Below, piece by piece: positions 25,582 through 33,314 of a stretch of 64,000 nucleotides of DNA. The position numbers were made by a program, and so were the translations under genes. The notes under the pieces were generated by a model. That model did not search any database and was not told the origin of the DNA. It saw only the letters and a list, made by a program, of their open reading frames with translations. How positions within the stretch are numbered: the stretch's first letter is position 1; every line of letters starts with the position of its first letter. The stretch is from contig CAVTBT010000005.1 of NCBI GenBank assembly GCA_963733065.1, forward strand, positions 186,001 to 250,000. The letters run 5' to 3'. The DNA is from CAVTBT01 sp963733065. GTDB taxonomy: Bacteria; Actinomycetota; Thermoleophilia; Gaiellales; Gaiellaceae.

Positions 25582-25800
25582 CTAGGCCGTCTCGAGCTCG
25601 CGGAACCCCCCGCGCGCCATGTCGGCGAGGAGCGCGTCGCGGGTCGTCCGCTCGTCGTCCCACGCGAGCCGCACCTGCCCCATGAGGGTGGCGCTCGCCG
25701 ACTCGAGCCCCTGATGCTCGCGGAGGACGCCCGCGAGCCGCTCGACGCACCGCTCGCAGCGAATCCCGCTGACCTGGATCGTCTCGGTGCGCACGGCCAT
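25582..25800 (-). CDS. Heavy-metal-associated (HMA) domain protein
   Basis: A 72-residue single HMA domain. The metal-binding loop is GIRCERCVERL (CxxC at residues about 15-18), followed by the ferredoxin-like beta-alpha-beta fold. Such proteins are soluble copper chaperones or sensors. No P-type ATPase lies next to it in this window, so its partner is unknown. TACGCT lies 9 nt before the ATG. It is separated from the QueA-like gene by 31 bp. Confidence 0.82.
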   Translation of the reverse strand: MAVRTETIQVSGIRCERCVERLAGVLREHQGLESASATLMGQVRLAWDDERTTRDALLADMARGGFRELETA

Positions 25801-25831
25801 CGCCCGGGGAGCGTATCCGGGCCGGGCCCCG

Positions 25832-26839
25832 CTACGGCAGCAGCAGGTGCAGGTCGCCGAACTCGTGCCAGAGGTAGCCGCACTCGAGAGCTGCCGCGTA
25901 CGAGCGCTCGACGAGCTCCCTCCCGCCGACGGCCTCGAGCAGCTGCAGGTGCGACGCCTCCGGCTCGTGCCAACCAGTCAGCAGCCCGTCGACGGCCCGG
26001 ACCCCGGTCGCCGGAGTGACGACGAGCCGCGTCCAGCCTCCGGCGGCGGCCACCGTGCCGTCCGGCTGCACGGCGGACTCGAGCGCCCGGACAACCGTGG
26101 TGCCGACGGCGATGACGCGGCCGCCCCCGGCCCGCGTTGCCTCGATCTGCCGGGCCGTTCCGGCCGGGACGCGGAAGCGCTCGGGATAGGGGGGCTCGTG
26201 GGCCTCGGGCGACGAGACGCCGGTGTGCAGCACGACCGGCGCGACGGCGACGCCGCGCGACACGAGCGCCGTCACGAGCTCCGGCGTGAACGGGCGGCCC
26301 GCGCTCGGCATCTCGGCGCTGCCCGGCTCCGTCGCGAAGACCGTCTGGTACGCGGCGAGCGGATGCTCGGCCGGCACGTAGCCGTAGCGGATCGGCCTGC
26401 CGTAGCGGGCGAGGTAGTCGTGCAGCGGCTCGGGCAGTGCGAGGTCGGCGACCCACAGGCGGCGCCCGCCGAGGTACGGCGCCCGCAGGCTCGCCCGGCC
26501 ACCGGCCGGCAGGGCGAACGACCGGCCCTCGCGCGCGCCGCCGAACGGCGCGTGGCCGCACCTGAGCTCGACCACCCAACGGGAGGGAGGCCCTCCTGGC
26601 AGCGGCGTGGAGAGGTGGACGACGAGCTCGGGCACGTCGAGCGGCAGCGCCGCCGGCAGCGTCCGCGACGTGTTGACCACGAGCAGGTCGCCGGGCTCGA
26701 GCACGTCGACGAGGGCGCGGAAACGCTCGTGGGCAAGCCGCCCGTCGCGGTGCGCGACGAGCAGCCGAACGTCGTCGCGCTCCGCCGGAGGCTCGCGCGC
26801 CTCCAGGCGCTCGGGCAGCGCGAAGGCGAGCGCGGTCAC
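25832..26839 (-). CDS. QueA-like S-adenosylmethionine:tRNA ribosyltransferase-isomerase
   Basis: A 335-residue protein matching the QueA fold: an N-terminal FALPERLEAREPPAERDDVRL block, LLVVNTSRTLPAAL, HLSTPLP, IRYGYVPAEHPLAAYQTVFA, SAEMPSAGRPFTPEL, and the C-terminal TGWHEPEASHL. QueA transfers ribose from SAM to 7-aminomethyl-7-deazaguanine in tRNA to form epoxyqueuosine. Compared with QueA the protein is slightly short, and no other queuosine genes (queC, queE, tgt) are in this window, so it may be a QueA paralogue. The GTG start overlaps the upstream SDR stop (GTGA). Confidence 0.75.
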   Translation of the reverse strand: MTALAFALPERLEAREPPAERDDVRLLVAHRDGRLAHERFRALVDVLEPGDLLVVNTSRTLPAALPLDVPELVVHLSTPLPGGPPSRWVVELRCGHAPFGGAREGRSFALPAGGRASLRAPYLGGRRLWVADLALPEPLHDYLARYGRPIRYGYVPAEHPLAAYQTVFATEPGSAEMPSAGRPFTPELVTALVSRGVAVAPVVLHTGVSSPEAHEPPYPERFRVPAGTARQIEATRAGGGRVIAVGTTVVRALESAVQPDGTVAAAGGWTRLVVTPATGVRAVDGLLTGWHEPEASHLQLLEAVGGRELVERSYAAALECGYLWHEFGDLHLLLP

Positions 26840-27522
26840 GTGCGCGCCCCGGCGAGGTCGCGCGCCCCGTAGCGGCCGCTCGGCAGGTCACCCTCCACCA
26901 GCTGGAGCAAGCCGGGCACGCTCTCGTCGGGCGCCGGCCGGTCCGAGACGTCCTCCCCCGGGAACGCGTCCTGCTGCATCTGCGTGTTCATGTCGCCCGG
27001 GTCGACGGTGTAGACGCGCAGGTCCGGCCGCTCGGCGGCGAGCACGCGGGTCAGCTGCTCCAGCGCGGCCTTGGACGAGCCGTAGCCGCCCCAGCCCTCG
27101 TACGCCTCGACGGCGGCGTCGGAGGTGACGTTGAGGACGCGCCCGCCGTCCCGCAGAAGCGGCAGCGCGAGCTGGACGAGCGCCAGCGGGGCGAGCACGT
27201 TGACCCGGTAGACCCGCTCCAGCTCGGGGAGCGGGTAGTCGGCGAGCGCCGGGAGCGGGCTCGGCCCGAGGGCGCTCGCGTTGTTGACCAGCAGGTCGAG
27301 TCGGCTTCCGGCAGCGGCAGCGAGCGCCCGGCGATGGCGGTCGTCGGCGACGTCTCCGGCGAGCGTCGTCACGTCCGTCACCGCCGCGAGCTCGACCCGG
27401 GCGCGTTCGAGCGCCTCGTGCCCTCGCGCATCGACGACGAGCCGCCAGCCGCGCCCGGCGAGCGCCCGCGCAAGCGCGAGCCCGAGGCCGCGGGAGGCGC
27501 CGGTGACGATGGCTGTCTGCAT
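26836..27522 (-). CDS. Short-chain dehydrogenase/reductase
   Basis: A 228-residue classical SDR with the cofactor motif TGASRGLG at residues 8-15, LVNNAS, catalytic Ser in VTSDAAV and YGSSK (YxxxK). Substrate unknown. The start is ATG 27522, 8 nt after TACCGT, so it is the leaderless first gene of a two-gene unit with the QueA-like gene. The C terminus (PSGRYGARDL) is short and lacks a membrane or oligomer extension. Confidence 0.85.
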   Translation of the reverse strand: MQTAIVTGASRGLGLALARALAGRGWRLVVDARGHEALERARVELAAVTDVTTLAGDVADDRHRRALAAAAGSRLDLLVNNASALGPSPLPALADYPLPELERVYRVNVLAPLALVQLALPLLRDGGRVLNVTSDAAVEAYEGWGGYGSSKAALEQLTRVLAAERPDLRVYTVDPGDMNTQMQQDAFPGEDVSDRPAPDESVPGLLQLVEGDLPSGRYGARDLAGART

Positions 27523-27572
27523 GCCCTTCGACGGTACGCCCGCCCGCCTCAGGCCGCCATCGGCAATTGGTC

Positions 27573-28214
27573 CTACGACCGCTGCTGCACGAGGCCCTCG
27601 CGGACGGCGTAGAGCGCCGCCTGGGTGCGGTCGGCGAGGCCGAGCTTGCGCAGGATGTTCCCGACGTGCGTCTTGACGGTCTTCTCCGAGACCTCGAGCT
27701 CGCGTGCGATCGCCTTGTTGGCCAGGCCGCGCGCGACCAGCTCCAGCACCTCACGCTCGCGTGCCGTGAGGAGCTCCGGGGCGGCCTGGCGATCGCCGGT
27801 GACGAGCCCGTCGAGCACGCGTGCGGTGACGGCAGGGTGCAGAAGCGCATTCCCGTCGTTCACGGTCCGTATGGCGCCGACGAGCTCCTGCGGCTGTACG
27901 TCCTTCAGCAGGTAGCCCGCCGCACCGGCCCGGACGGCCGGGAAGATCCGGTCGTCGTCGAGGAAGCTCGTGAGCACGATGACGCGCGTGGCGGGCTGCC
28001 GCTCTCGTAGCCGCCGGATCGTCTCGATGCCGTCGAGGCGCGGCATCACGAGGTCGACGAGGGCGACATCGGGCGACGTCTCCTCGGCTGCGGCGAGGGC
28101 CTCGATGCCGTCCGCGGCCTCGGCGACGACCTCGATGCCGTCCTGCAGCTCGAGGAACGTGCGCAGGCCCTGGCGCACGACCGCGTGGTCGTCGGCGATG
28201 AGCACGCGGATCAC
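27573..28214 (-). CDS. NarL/LuxR-family response regulator
   Basis: A 213-residue regulator. The receiver domain has the acidic pair in IADDH, the phospho-acceptor Asp in VALVDLVMPRLDG (about residue 55) and the lysine in GYLLKDV. The C-terminal LuxR-type HTH is LTAREREVLELVARGLANKAIARELEVSEKTVKTHVGNIL. GTG 28214 overlaps the kinase stop (GTGA), so it is the cognate partner. Targets are not visible in this window. Confidence 0.92.
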   Translation of the reverse strand: MIRVLIADDHAVVRQGLRTFLELQDGIEVVAEAADGIEALAAAEETSPDVALVDLVMPRLDGIETIRRLRERQPATRVIVLTSFLDDDRIFPAVRAGAAGYLLKDVQPQELVGAIRTVNDGNALLHPAVTARVLDGLVTGDRQAAPELLTAREREVLELVARGLANKAIARELEVSEKTVKTHVGNILRKLGLADRTQAALYAVREGLVQQRS

Positions 28215-29341
28215 AGCGGCACCTCCAGACGAATCGTCGTGCCGGCGCCCGGCCGCGACTCGATGACGAGCGTGCCGCCGACGACGCGTGCCCGCTCCTC
28301 CATCGAGGTCAGGCCAAGGCGGCGCGAGCGCAGGGCCGGTGCTCCGACATCGAAGCCCTCGCCGTCGTCGCTCACCATGAGCACGATGCCGCCGTCCGTC
28401 GTGTCGAGGGAGACGTCGATCCGGTCGGCGGCGGCATGGCGCAGAGCGTTCCCGAGCGCCTCCTGCGCGACGCGGAAGACCTGGCCTTCGACCTGCGCCG
28501 GCGCCGTCCCACCGCCCGCGACGCGGAGCTCGATCTCGCGGCCGTGCACCCTGCGCAGCACGGCGACGTGCTTGCGCAGCGTCGTCTCGAGCCCCTCCGC
28601 CTCGAGGGCGGCCGGGCGCAGCTCGAAGACGAGCGAGCGAAGCTCGTCCATCGCCTCGTGCGCGAGCTCGCGCAGGCGGGCGAGCTGCTCTCGCGCGCGT
28701 GCCGGGTCGCGCTCGGCGAGCTCCGACGCCGCCTCGGCGGTGAGCACCATGCCGAAGAGCCGCTGCGTCACCGAGTCGTGGAGGTCGCGCGCCAGCCGGT
28801 TTCGCTCCTCCACGATGGAGAGCTCGCGGCTGCGCTCGTTGAGCCGCGCGTTCTCGATCGCGACGGCGGCGTGCGCCGCCAGCATCTCGATCACGTGCTG
28901 GTCCGCGTCGTCGAACCCGGCCGGACCGTTCTTCTCGGTGAGGTAGAAAGCGCCGATCACGCCGTCCCGCGCAACGATCGGCACGCCGAGGAACGACCGC
29001 ATGTCGGGATGGGCGCTCGGCCACCAGCCGCGGAAGCGTGGATCGGTCGTGATGTCGCCGGTGCGGTACGGCTCCTCAGACTCGAGCATCGCGCCGAGCA
29101 GGCCGTGCGTCCGGGGCAGCGGCCCCATCGCTGCGATCAGGTCGTCGTCCATCCCGGAGGTGATGAACTGCGCGAAGCCGCCGTCGCCGTCGGGGACGCC
29201 GAGCGCCGCGTAGCGGGCCACGGCAAGCTCTCGGGCGGCGTGGACGAGCTTCTGCAGGATCGGCTCGACCGACCGCTCCGCGGCGATGGCAAGCACGGCA
29301 TCGCTCATCGCGCGGAACGCCGTCTCCTGCCGATCGACCAT
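28211..29341 (-). CDS. GAF-domain sensor histidine kinase (HisKA_3, DevS-like)
   Basis: A 376-residue soluble kinase. One GAF domain covers residues about 20-165 (SFLGVPIVARDGVIGAFYL is the typical GAF strand). Then comes the HisKA_3 phospho-acceptor helix ERNRLARDLHDSVTQRLFG and an ATPase with NALRHA, DDGEGF and GLTSMEERA. No membrane segment and no DevS-type haem histidine is evident, so the ligand is unknown. TATCGT lies 8 nt before the ATG (leaderless). It forms an operon with the downstream LuxR-type regulator. Confidence 0.92.
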   Translation of the reverse strand: MVDRQETAFRAMSDAVLAIAAERSVEPILQKLVHAARELAVARYAALGVPDGDGGFAQFITSGMDDDLIAAMGPLPRTHGLLGAMLESEEPYRTGDITTDPRFRGWWPSAHPDMRSFLGVPIVARDGVIGAFYLTEKNGPAGFDDADQHVIEMLAAHAAVAIENARLNERSRELSIVEERNRLARDLHDSVTQRLFGMVLTAEAASELAERDPARAREQLARLRELAHEAMDELRSLVFELRPAALEAEGLETTLRKHVAVLRRVHGREIELRVAGGGTAPAQVEGQVFRVAQEALGNALRHAAADRIDVSLDTTDGGIVLMVSDDGEGFDVGAPALRSRRLGLTSMEERARVVGGTLVIESRPGAGTTIRLEVPL

Positions 29342-29367
29342 CTGCGATCACGATACGCCGCTGGGGG

Positions 29368-30363
29368 CTAAGTGGCCGTGCGCGCGACGAGGTCCGCGGC
29401 GACCTCCCGGACCCCGGCCGCCCGGCCGACCTCGAGCTGGCGCTCCGCTTCCGCCGGAGCTTCGAGCAGCGCCGCGACCTGCTCCCAGGTGCCGAGCCGC
29501 CGCGCCGACGGCTCGGCGGAGGCGGCCAGCCCGTCGAGCGGCAGGCCGCCAGCCGCTCCCTCCGCGCGGCGCCTGCTGTACTCGGCGCGGTCGACGGTCG
29601 CGGGCGCGGAGTCAGCAGCCTCGGCCGCGAGCGCCTGGACGAGCGCGGCAAGAGCGGCCGAGCGGACGACGTCCGTCTGCTGGTCGGCGATGCGGACCTC
29701 GAGCGTGCCGAGCTGTGGATGCGGCCGGATGTCCCACCACATGCGGGTGTAGTCGCGACCCTTCGTGAACTCCTCCCACTCGTCCCACGAGCCGAAGACC
29801 GGCGGCGCCTCAGCGCGGGGCAGCTCGGCCAGCCGGCCGGCACGGGCGGACTGCGGCCCGGGCTCGTCGCCCTCGACGTACGGTGAGTTGGCCGACAGCG
29901 ACAGGAGCTCGGGCAACCAGCGCAAGACGCCCTCGAACGCCCGCAGGCACGTCTCCGGGTCGGGCATGCCGACGTGCACGTGCAGCCCGCAGACGATCTG
30001 CCGGTAGACGGCCGACCGGAGCTCCTCCTTCATCTTCAGGTAGCGGGGCTCCGGCACCACCTCCTGCTCGGCGCCGCGACTGAACGGATGCGAGCCCGAG
30101 GCGAGCAGCGCGAGTCCCGCCTGCCGCGCACGGCGATCGACCTCGCGGCGAAGGGCGCGGAGCTCGTCGAGCGCCTCCTCGGCCGAGTCGCAGACCGGCG
30201 TCGTCGTCTCGACCACGCACTCGAAGAGCTCCGTCTTCAGCCGCTCGGTGCGCACCGGCAGGATCCGGCTGACCCCGGACCGGAGCGCGTACGTCCCCGG
30301 ATCGACGAGCAGCAGCTCCTCCTCCACGCCGAGCGTCAGGAACCGCCCGAAGGCGTGGCTCAC
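29368..30363 (-). CDS. Glutamate-cysteine ligase family 2 (YbdK-like carboxylate-amine ligase)
   Basis: A 331-residue protein of the GCS2 family: LTLGVEEELLLVDP at the start, KTELFECVVETTTPV, CGLHVHVGM, LSANSPY, and MWWDIRPHPQLGTLEVRIAD. E. coli YbdK has weak gamma-glutamylcysteine synthetase activity; the actinobacterial relatives include EgtA of ergothioneine synthesis, but no egtB-D genes are here. The frame is open far upstream, but GTG 30363 is chosen because it overlaps the upstream stop (GTGA) and matches the family N terminus. Confidence 0.85.
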   Translation of the reverse strand: MSHAFGRFLTLGVEEELLLVDPGTYALRSGVSRILPVRTERLKTELFECVVETTTPVCDSAEEALDELRALRREVDRRARQAGLALLASGSHPFSRGAEQEVVPEPRYLKMKEELRSAVYRQIVCGLHVHVGMPDPETCLRAFEGVLRWLPELLSLSANSPYVEGDEPGPQSARAGRLAELPRAEAPPVFGSWDEWEEFTKGRDYTRMWWDIRPHPQLGTLEVRIADQQTDVVRSAALAALVQALAAEAADSAPATVDRAEYSRRRAEGAAGGLPLDGLAASAEPSARRLGTWEQVAALLEAPAEAERQLEVGRAAGVREVAADLVARTAT

Positions 30364-30722
30364 TTCCCGCGGATCCCGTGGACCGGGCGGCCGGCGGCCT
30401 CCCAGGCGTAGTACGACGCGCTCGGCCCGAACCCCCGCTCGTACGGCACGACGCGCGGGTTGCGGCCGACGTCCTTCGCGCGCTGCGCGTGCCAGAGCAG
30501 ATTGGGGTCGTCCCGAACCTCCCAGACGAGCACGAGGTGAACGGCGGTCATGTAGTCGGCGACGAAGGTGCAGCCGGCGGCCGGGCACGGGAAGGGGTCG
30601 GTGCGGACGCAGAACCACCCGGTGTGGTCGTCGACGCCCTCGTCGATCCAGAGCTCCTCTTCGCTGACGAGCTCGGCGTCCTCGACGATGAGCGTGCCCC
30701 GGCCTGGCCGTTCCTCTTCCAT
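30360..30722 (-). CDS. Small cysteine-containing protein, unknown function
   Basis: A 120-residue acidic protein. A possible metal site is CVRTDPFPCPAAGC followed by HLVLVW and a later His, reminiscent of a C2H2-like finger. The rest has no family I recognise. It precedes and overlaps the glutamate-cysteine ligase-like gene by GTGA, so the two are co-expressed. Its ATG lies 6 nt after TAGGCT in the shared promoter with the patatin gene. Confidence 0.65.
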   Translation of the reverse strand: MEEERPGRGTLIVEDAELVSEEELWIDEGVDDHTGWFCVRTDPFPCPAAGCTFVADYMTAVHLVLVWEVRDDPNLLWHAQRAKDVGRNPRVVPYERGFGPSASYYAWEAAGRPVHGIRGK

Positions 30723-30744
30723 CCGCGAAGCCTAGAGTCTCGCC
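30723..30744. promoter_or_regulatory. 22-bp bidirectional leaderless promoter (second copy of the design)
   Basis: The core AGCCTAGAGT (30729-30738) gives TAGGCT on minus and TAGAGT on plus, sharing the central TA, with 6 nt on each side to ATG 30722 and GTG 30745. The 6+10+6 layout is identical to that at 6628-6649, though the sequence differs. Confidence 0.7.
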
Positions 30745-32046
30745 GTGCCCGCGAAGAACCGAGACCTCGCGCTCGTGCTCTCCGGTGGTGGCATGAACGG
30801 CGTCCTGCTCGAGCTCGGCTTCCTGCGGCGGCTGCGCGAGGATCCGCTGTGGGAGCGGGTCGGGTTCATCTACGGGACCTCCGCCGGCGCGTTGTCGGGG
30901 ACGATGGGCGCGCTCGACCGGCTCGACGAGCTGGAGACGTTCCTCATGACCCTCCAGCCGAACGAGACCTTCCGGCCGCACCGGCTCTGGCGGCTGCCGC
31001 TCCTCGGTCTCCACGACTACGCCCTCCCGGACACGATCGCGGAGCGGCTCGCGCCGATCGACCGGCTGGCGGCCGACCTCGCACGCGCGGAGATCGAGCT
31101 CGTCGTCTGCGCGACCGACGTCTCTGACCACGGCGACGACCCCGTCGTTGAGCGAAGCTTCGAACTCGTCTGGTCGTCGCGAACGGCGCCACCCGAGGAG
31201 ATGGGCCAGGCGGTGCTCGCGTCGGCCGCGATCAGCGCGCTCGTGCTCCCTCTCCGTGTCGGCGGCTTCGTCGCGACGGACGGCGGGTGGGTGCGGAACT
31301 ACCCACTCGCCCATGCCTACGCGGAGCCGCGCGTGGCCGCGATCGCCTCCTTCCGGTACGTCCCCCGCTACCCGCGGCTCGGCGCCGAGCCGATCGAGCG
31401 GCTGCGCCGCCGTCTGCGCCGCTTTCGCGCGGTGCCGCCGATCAAGGCATTCGACCTCGAGCTCGAGCAGGCGGAGGAGCGGGTCCGCCGCGGCGAGCCC
31501 GGACACCTCCCCGAGATGATCGTTCGGCTGATGCGCGTGGCGATCTCACGCAACACACTGCTCGAGGAGCGCCAGGCCGACGAGCGGGACAGCTCGGTTC
31601 GCGAGCTCGCGCGCCTGCGCGCCGACGTGCTCGAGCTCGTGCGGGCCGAGGCGGGCGACGCCGCCGCCGCCGCGGTCGAGCAGCGGTTCGCCGCCTCGCG
31701 CTTCCCGTTCCGGCACGATCGCGAGCTGCCGCGCGTGACCGTGCGCGCCACGGCCGGGAACGAAAGTCTCGACCCGGGCTTCCGCACGCAGCAGCCGTGG
31801 ACCGAGCGATCGAAGCGAGCGTTGATCGAGCGCGGCTACCGACTGACGGACGAGGCGCTGCGCGAGCAGGACGCCGGCCTGTTCGCGCCGGCCTCGAGGG
31901 GTGAGAGACCGGGGCTCGGGCAGGCGGTCGAGCCCCGGTCTTCCTGTCGGCCCGCAGTGCGGGCCGTGGGCGCTGGTTACCCCCGGGAGGAGGAGGGCTG
32001 GCGCCCGAGCTTGACTGTCACGGTCTGCTCGTCGTTGCCGCGGTAG
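30745..32046 (+). CDS. Patatin-like phospholipase
   Basis: The catalytic dyad is seen: oxyanion loop LSGGGMNG at residues 12-19, nucleophile Ser in YGTSAGA, and Asp in ATDGGWV. The family hydrolyses acyl esters of lipids. The recognisable protein ends near residue 385 (GLFAPAS). The frame then reads 48 more codons through a terminator-like hairpin (31906-31941) and 70 bp into the convergent htrA gene. A TGA in another frame (31902-31904) lies just before the hairpin, so a one-base shift or a truly extended tail are both possible. GTG 30745 has TAGAGT 6 nt upstream. Confidence 0.82.
   Translation: MPAKNRDLALVLSGGGMNGVLLELGFLRRLREDPLWERVGFIYGTSAGALSGTMGALDRLDELETFLMTLQPNETFRPHRLWRLPLLGLHDYALPDTIAERLAPIDRLAADLARAEIELVVCATDVSDHGDDPVVERSFELVWSSRTAPPEEMGQAVLASAAISALVLPLRVGGFVATDGGWVRNYPLAHAYAEPRVAAIASFRYVPRYPRLGAEPIERLRRRLRRFRAVPPIKAFDLELEQAEERVRRGEPGHLPEMIVRLMRVAISRNTLLEERQADERDSSVRELARLRADVLELVRAEAGDAAAAAVEQRFAASRFPFRHDRELPRVTVRATAGNESLDPGFRTQQPWTERSKRALIERGYRLTDEALREQDAGLFAPASRGERPGLGQAVEPRSSCRPAVRAVGAGYPREEEGWRPSLTVTVCSSLPR
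31906..31941. terminator. Terminator-like hairpin between convergent genes
   Basis: A 13-bp stem: AGACCGGGGCTCG (31906-31918) pairs with 31929-31941, with a 10-nt loop. It lies in the last 140 bp of the patatin reading frame and 36 bp beyond the htrA stop, well placed to end both transcripts. Confidence 0.6.
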
Positions 32047-33173
32047 AGCGTGACCTCGACCTCGTCGCCGGGCTTGTGCCGGGCGAGTGCGTCGCGGAGC
32101 GCTCCGAGGTCGGTGGTTCGCATGCCGCCGACCGCGACGATCACGTCGCCGCCGAGCGTGTAGTTGGTGCCCGACACGACCGCAGACGTGTCGCCGCCCT
32201 CGATGCCGGCCTGCGCGGCAGGGCTTCCGGCCTCGACGCGCTCGACCAGCAGGCCGGCGTCGACCGGGAGGTTGAAGCTCTGCGCGAGCTCGGCGTCGAT
32301 GCTCCGGGCGTAGAGGCCGACATAGGCGCGCTCGACGCGACCGCTGCGCACGATCTGCGCCGCGACATCCCGAACGGTGTTCGACGGAACGGCGAACGCG
32401 ATGCCGACGTTGCCGCCGCCGTTCGGACTGGAGATCTGGGAGTTGACGCCGATGACCTCGCCGGCGCCGTTCAGAAGGGGACCGCCCGAGTTGCCCTGGT
32501 TGACGGGCGCGTCGGTCTGGATGACGTGATCGATCGTCTGGCCGTTCGGGGCCGTGACGAGGCGCTGCAAGGCGCTGACGATGCCGGCCGTCGCCGTCCG
32601 GTCGAGCCCGAACGGGTTACCGATGGCGACGACCGGATCGCCGACGCGGACATCGTCGGAATCCGCGAGCGCAAGGGGGGCCAGCGCCCGCGACGAGACG
32701 TCCACGCGCAGAACCGCCAGATCGGTCGAGGGATCCGTGCCCACGACCTCGGCGTCGTACGTGTCCTGGTTGGAGAAGGACACCTCGACCTGCTCGGCGC
32801 CCTCGACGACGTGGTAGTTCGTGACGATGTGGCCCTGCTTGTCGAGCACGAAGCCCGACCCGAGGGCCTGCTGGGCCGGGCGCTCGGTGCGGAAGCCGAA
32901 GAACGGGTCGACCTCGGAGGTCGGTGCGGCGGTCGAGGTGATCTGCACGACGGCGGGCGCCGCACGGCGGTAGATCTCGTTGACCCCGAGACCGTCGACC
33001 GACGAGGCCGCCGCGGCGGCAGCCGGTGCAGGCGCCTGCTCGCGGATCGTCGTCGTCACCGACTCGCCGTCGAGCGAGCCGGTCGCTGCGGCGAGCCCGA
33101 GCGCCGAGCCGCCCCCGAGCAGGGCGGCCGCGACGAGAGCGCCGGCGGCTGGCAGCAGCGTGCGTTTCGTCAT
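31977..33173 (-). CDS. HtrA/DegP-like serine protease with PDZ domain
   Basis: A 398-residue protein. An N-terminal signal anchor (residues 8-32) leads to a disordered Ala-rich linker, the trypsin-like domain with His in TNYHVV, Asp in STDLAVL and Ser in NQGNSGGPL, and one C-terminal PDZ domain (VDAGLLVERVEAGSPAAQAGI). These are envelope quality-control proteases. ATG 33173 lies 7 nt after TACAAC on the minus strand, so the gene is probably leaderless. It is convergent with the patatin gene. Confidence 0.93.
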   Translation of the reverse strand: MTKRTLLPAAGALVAAALLGGGSALGLAAATGSLDGESVTTTIREQAPAPAAAAAASSVDGLGVNEIYRRAAPAVVQITSTAAPTSEVDPFFGFRTERPAQQALGSGFVLDKQGHIVTNYHVVEGAEQVEVSFSNQDTYDAEVVGTDPSTDLAVLRVDVSSRALAPLALADSDDVRVGDPVVAIGNPFGLDRTATAGIVSALQRLVTAPNGQTIDHVIQTDAPVNQGNSGGPLLNGAGEVIGVNSQISSPNGGGNVGIAFAVPSNTVRDVAAQIVRSGRVERAYVGLYARSIDAELAQSFNLPVDAGLLVERVEAGSPAAQAGIEGGDTSAVVSGTNYTLGGDVIVAVGGMRTTDLGALRDALARHKPGDEVEVTLYRGNDEQTVTVKLGRQPSSSRG

Positions 33174-33314
33174 GGACTCCGTTGTAGCGGGGGCTGTTTG
33201 GCAGGGGGTTAGGGACCGTTAAGCCGCCGTTGCGCGGCGCTTAAGCGGCGGCGCGACTGGCCACTTGCCTGCGACGCGTCCGAGTGGCGATCCTTGTCGA
33301 GGGAACTGCTGCCC
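33174..33314. promoter_or_regulatory. Divergent region with a TTAAG hairpin
   Basis: Apart from the TACAAC box for htrA, this region holds an inverted repeat near 33,225-33,246 (TTAAG-C-CGCCG pairing with CGGCGCTTAA), and GAGGGA upstream of ATG 33315. The hairpin could be a regulator-binding site; nothing shows which. Confidence 0.4.

Noticed and set aside
25514..25585. A short coding tail (WLWHYLLGSYT) after repeat B
   Set aside because: It is only the out-of-frame end of a long open frame without a start signal.
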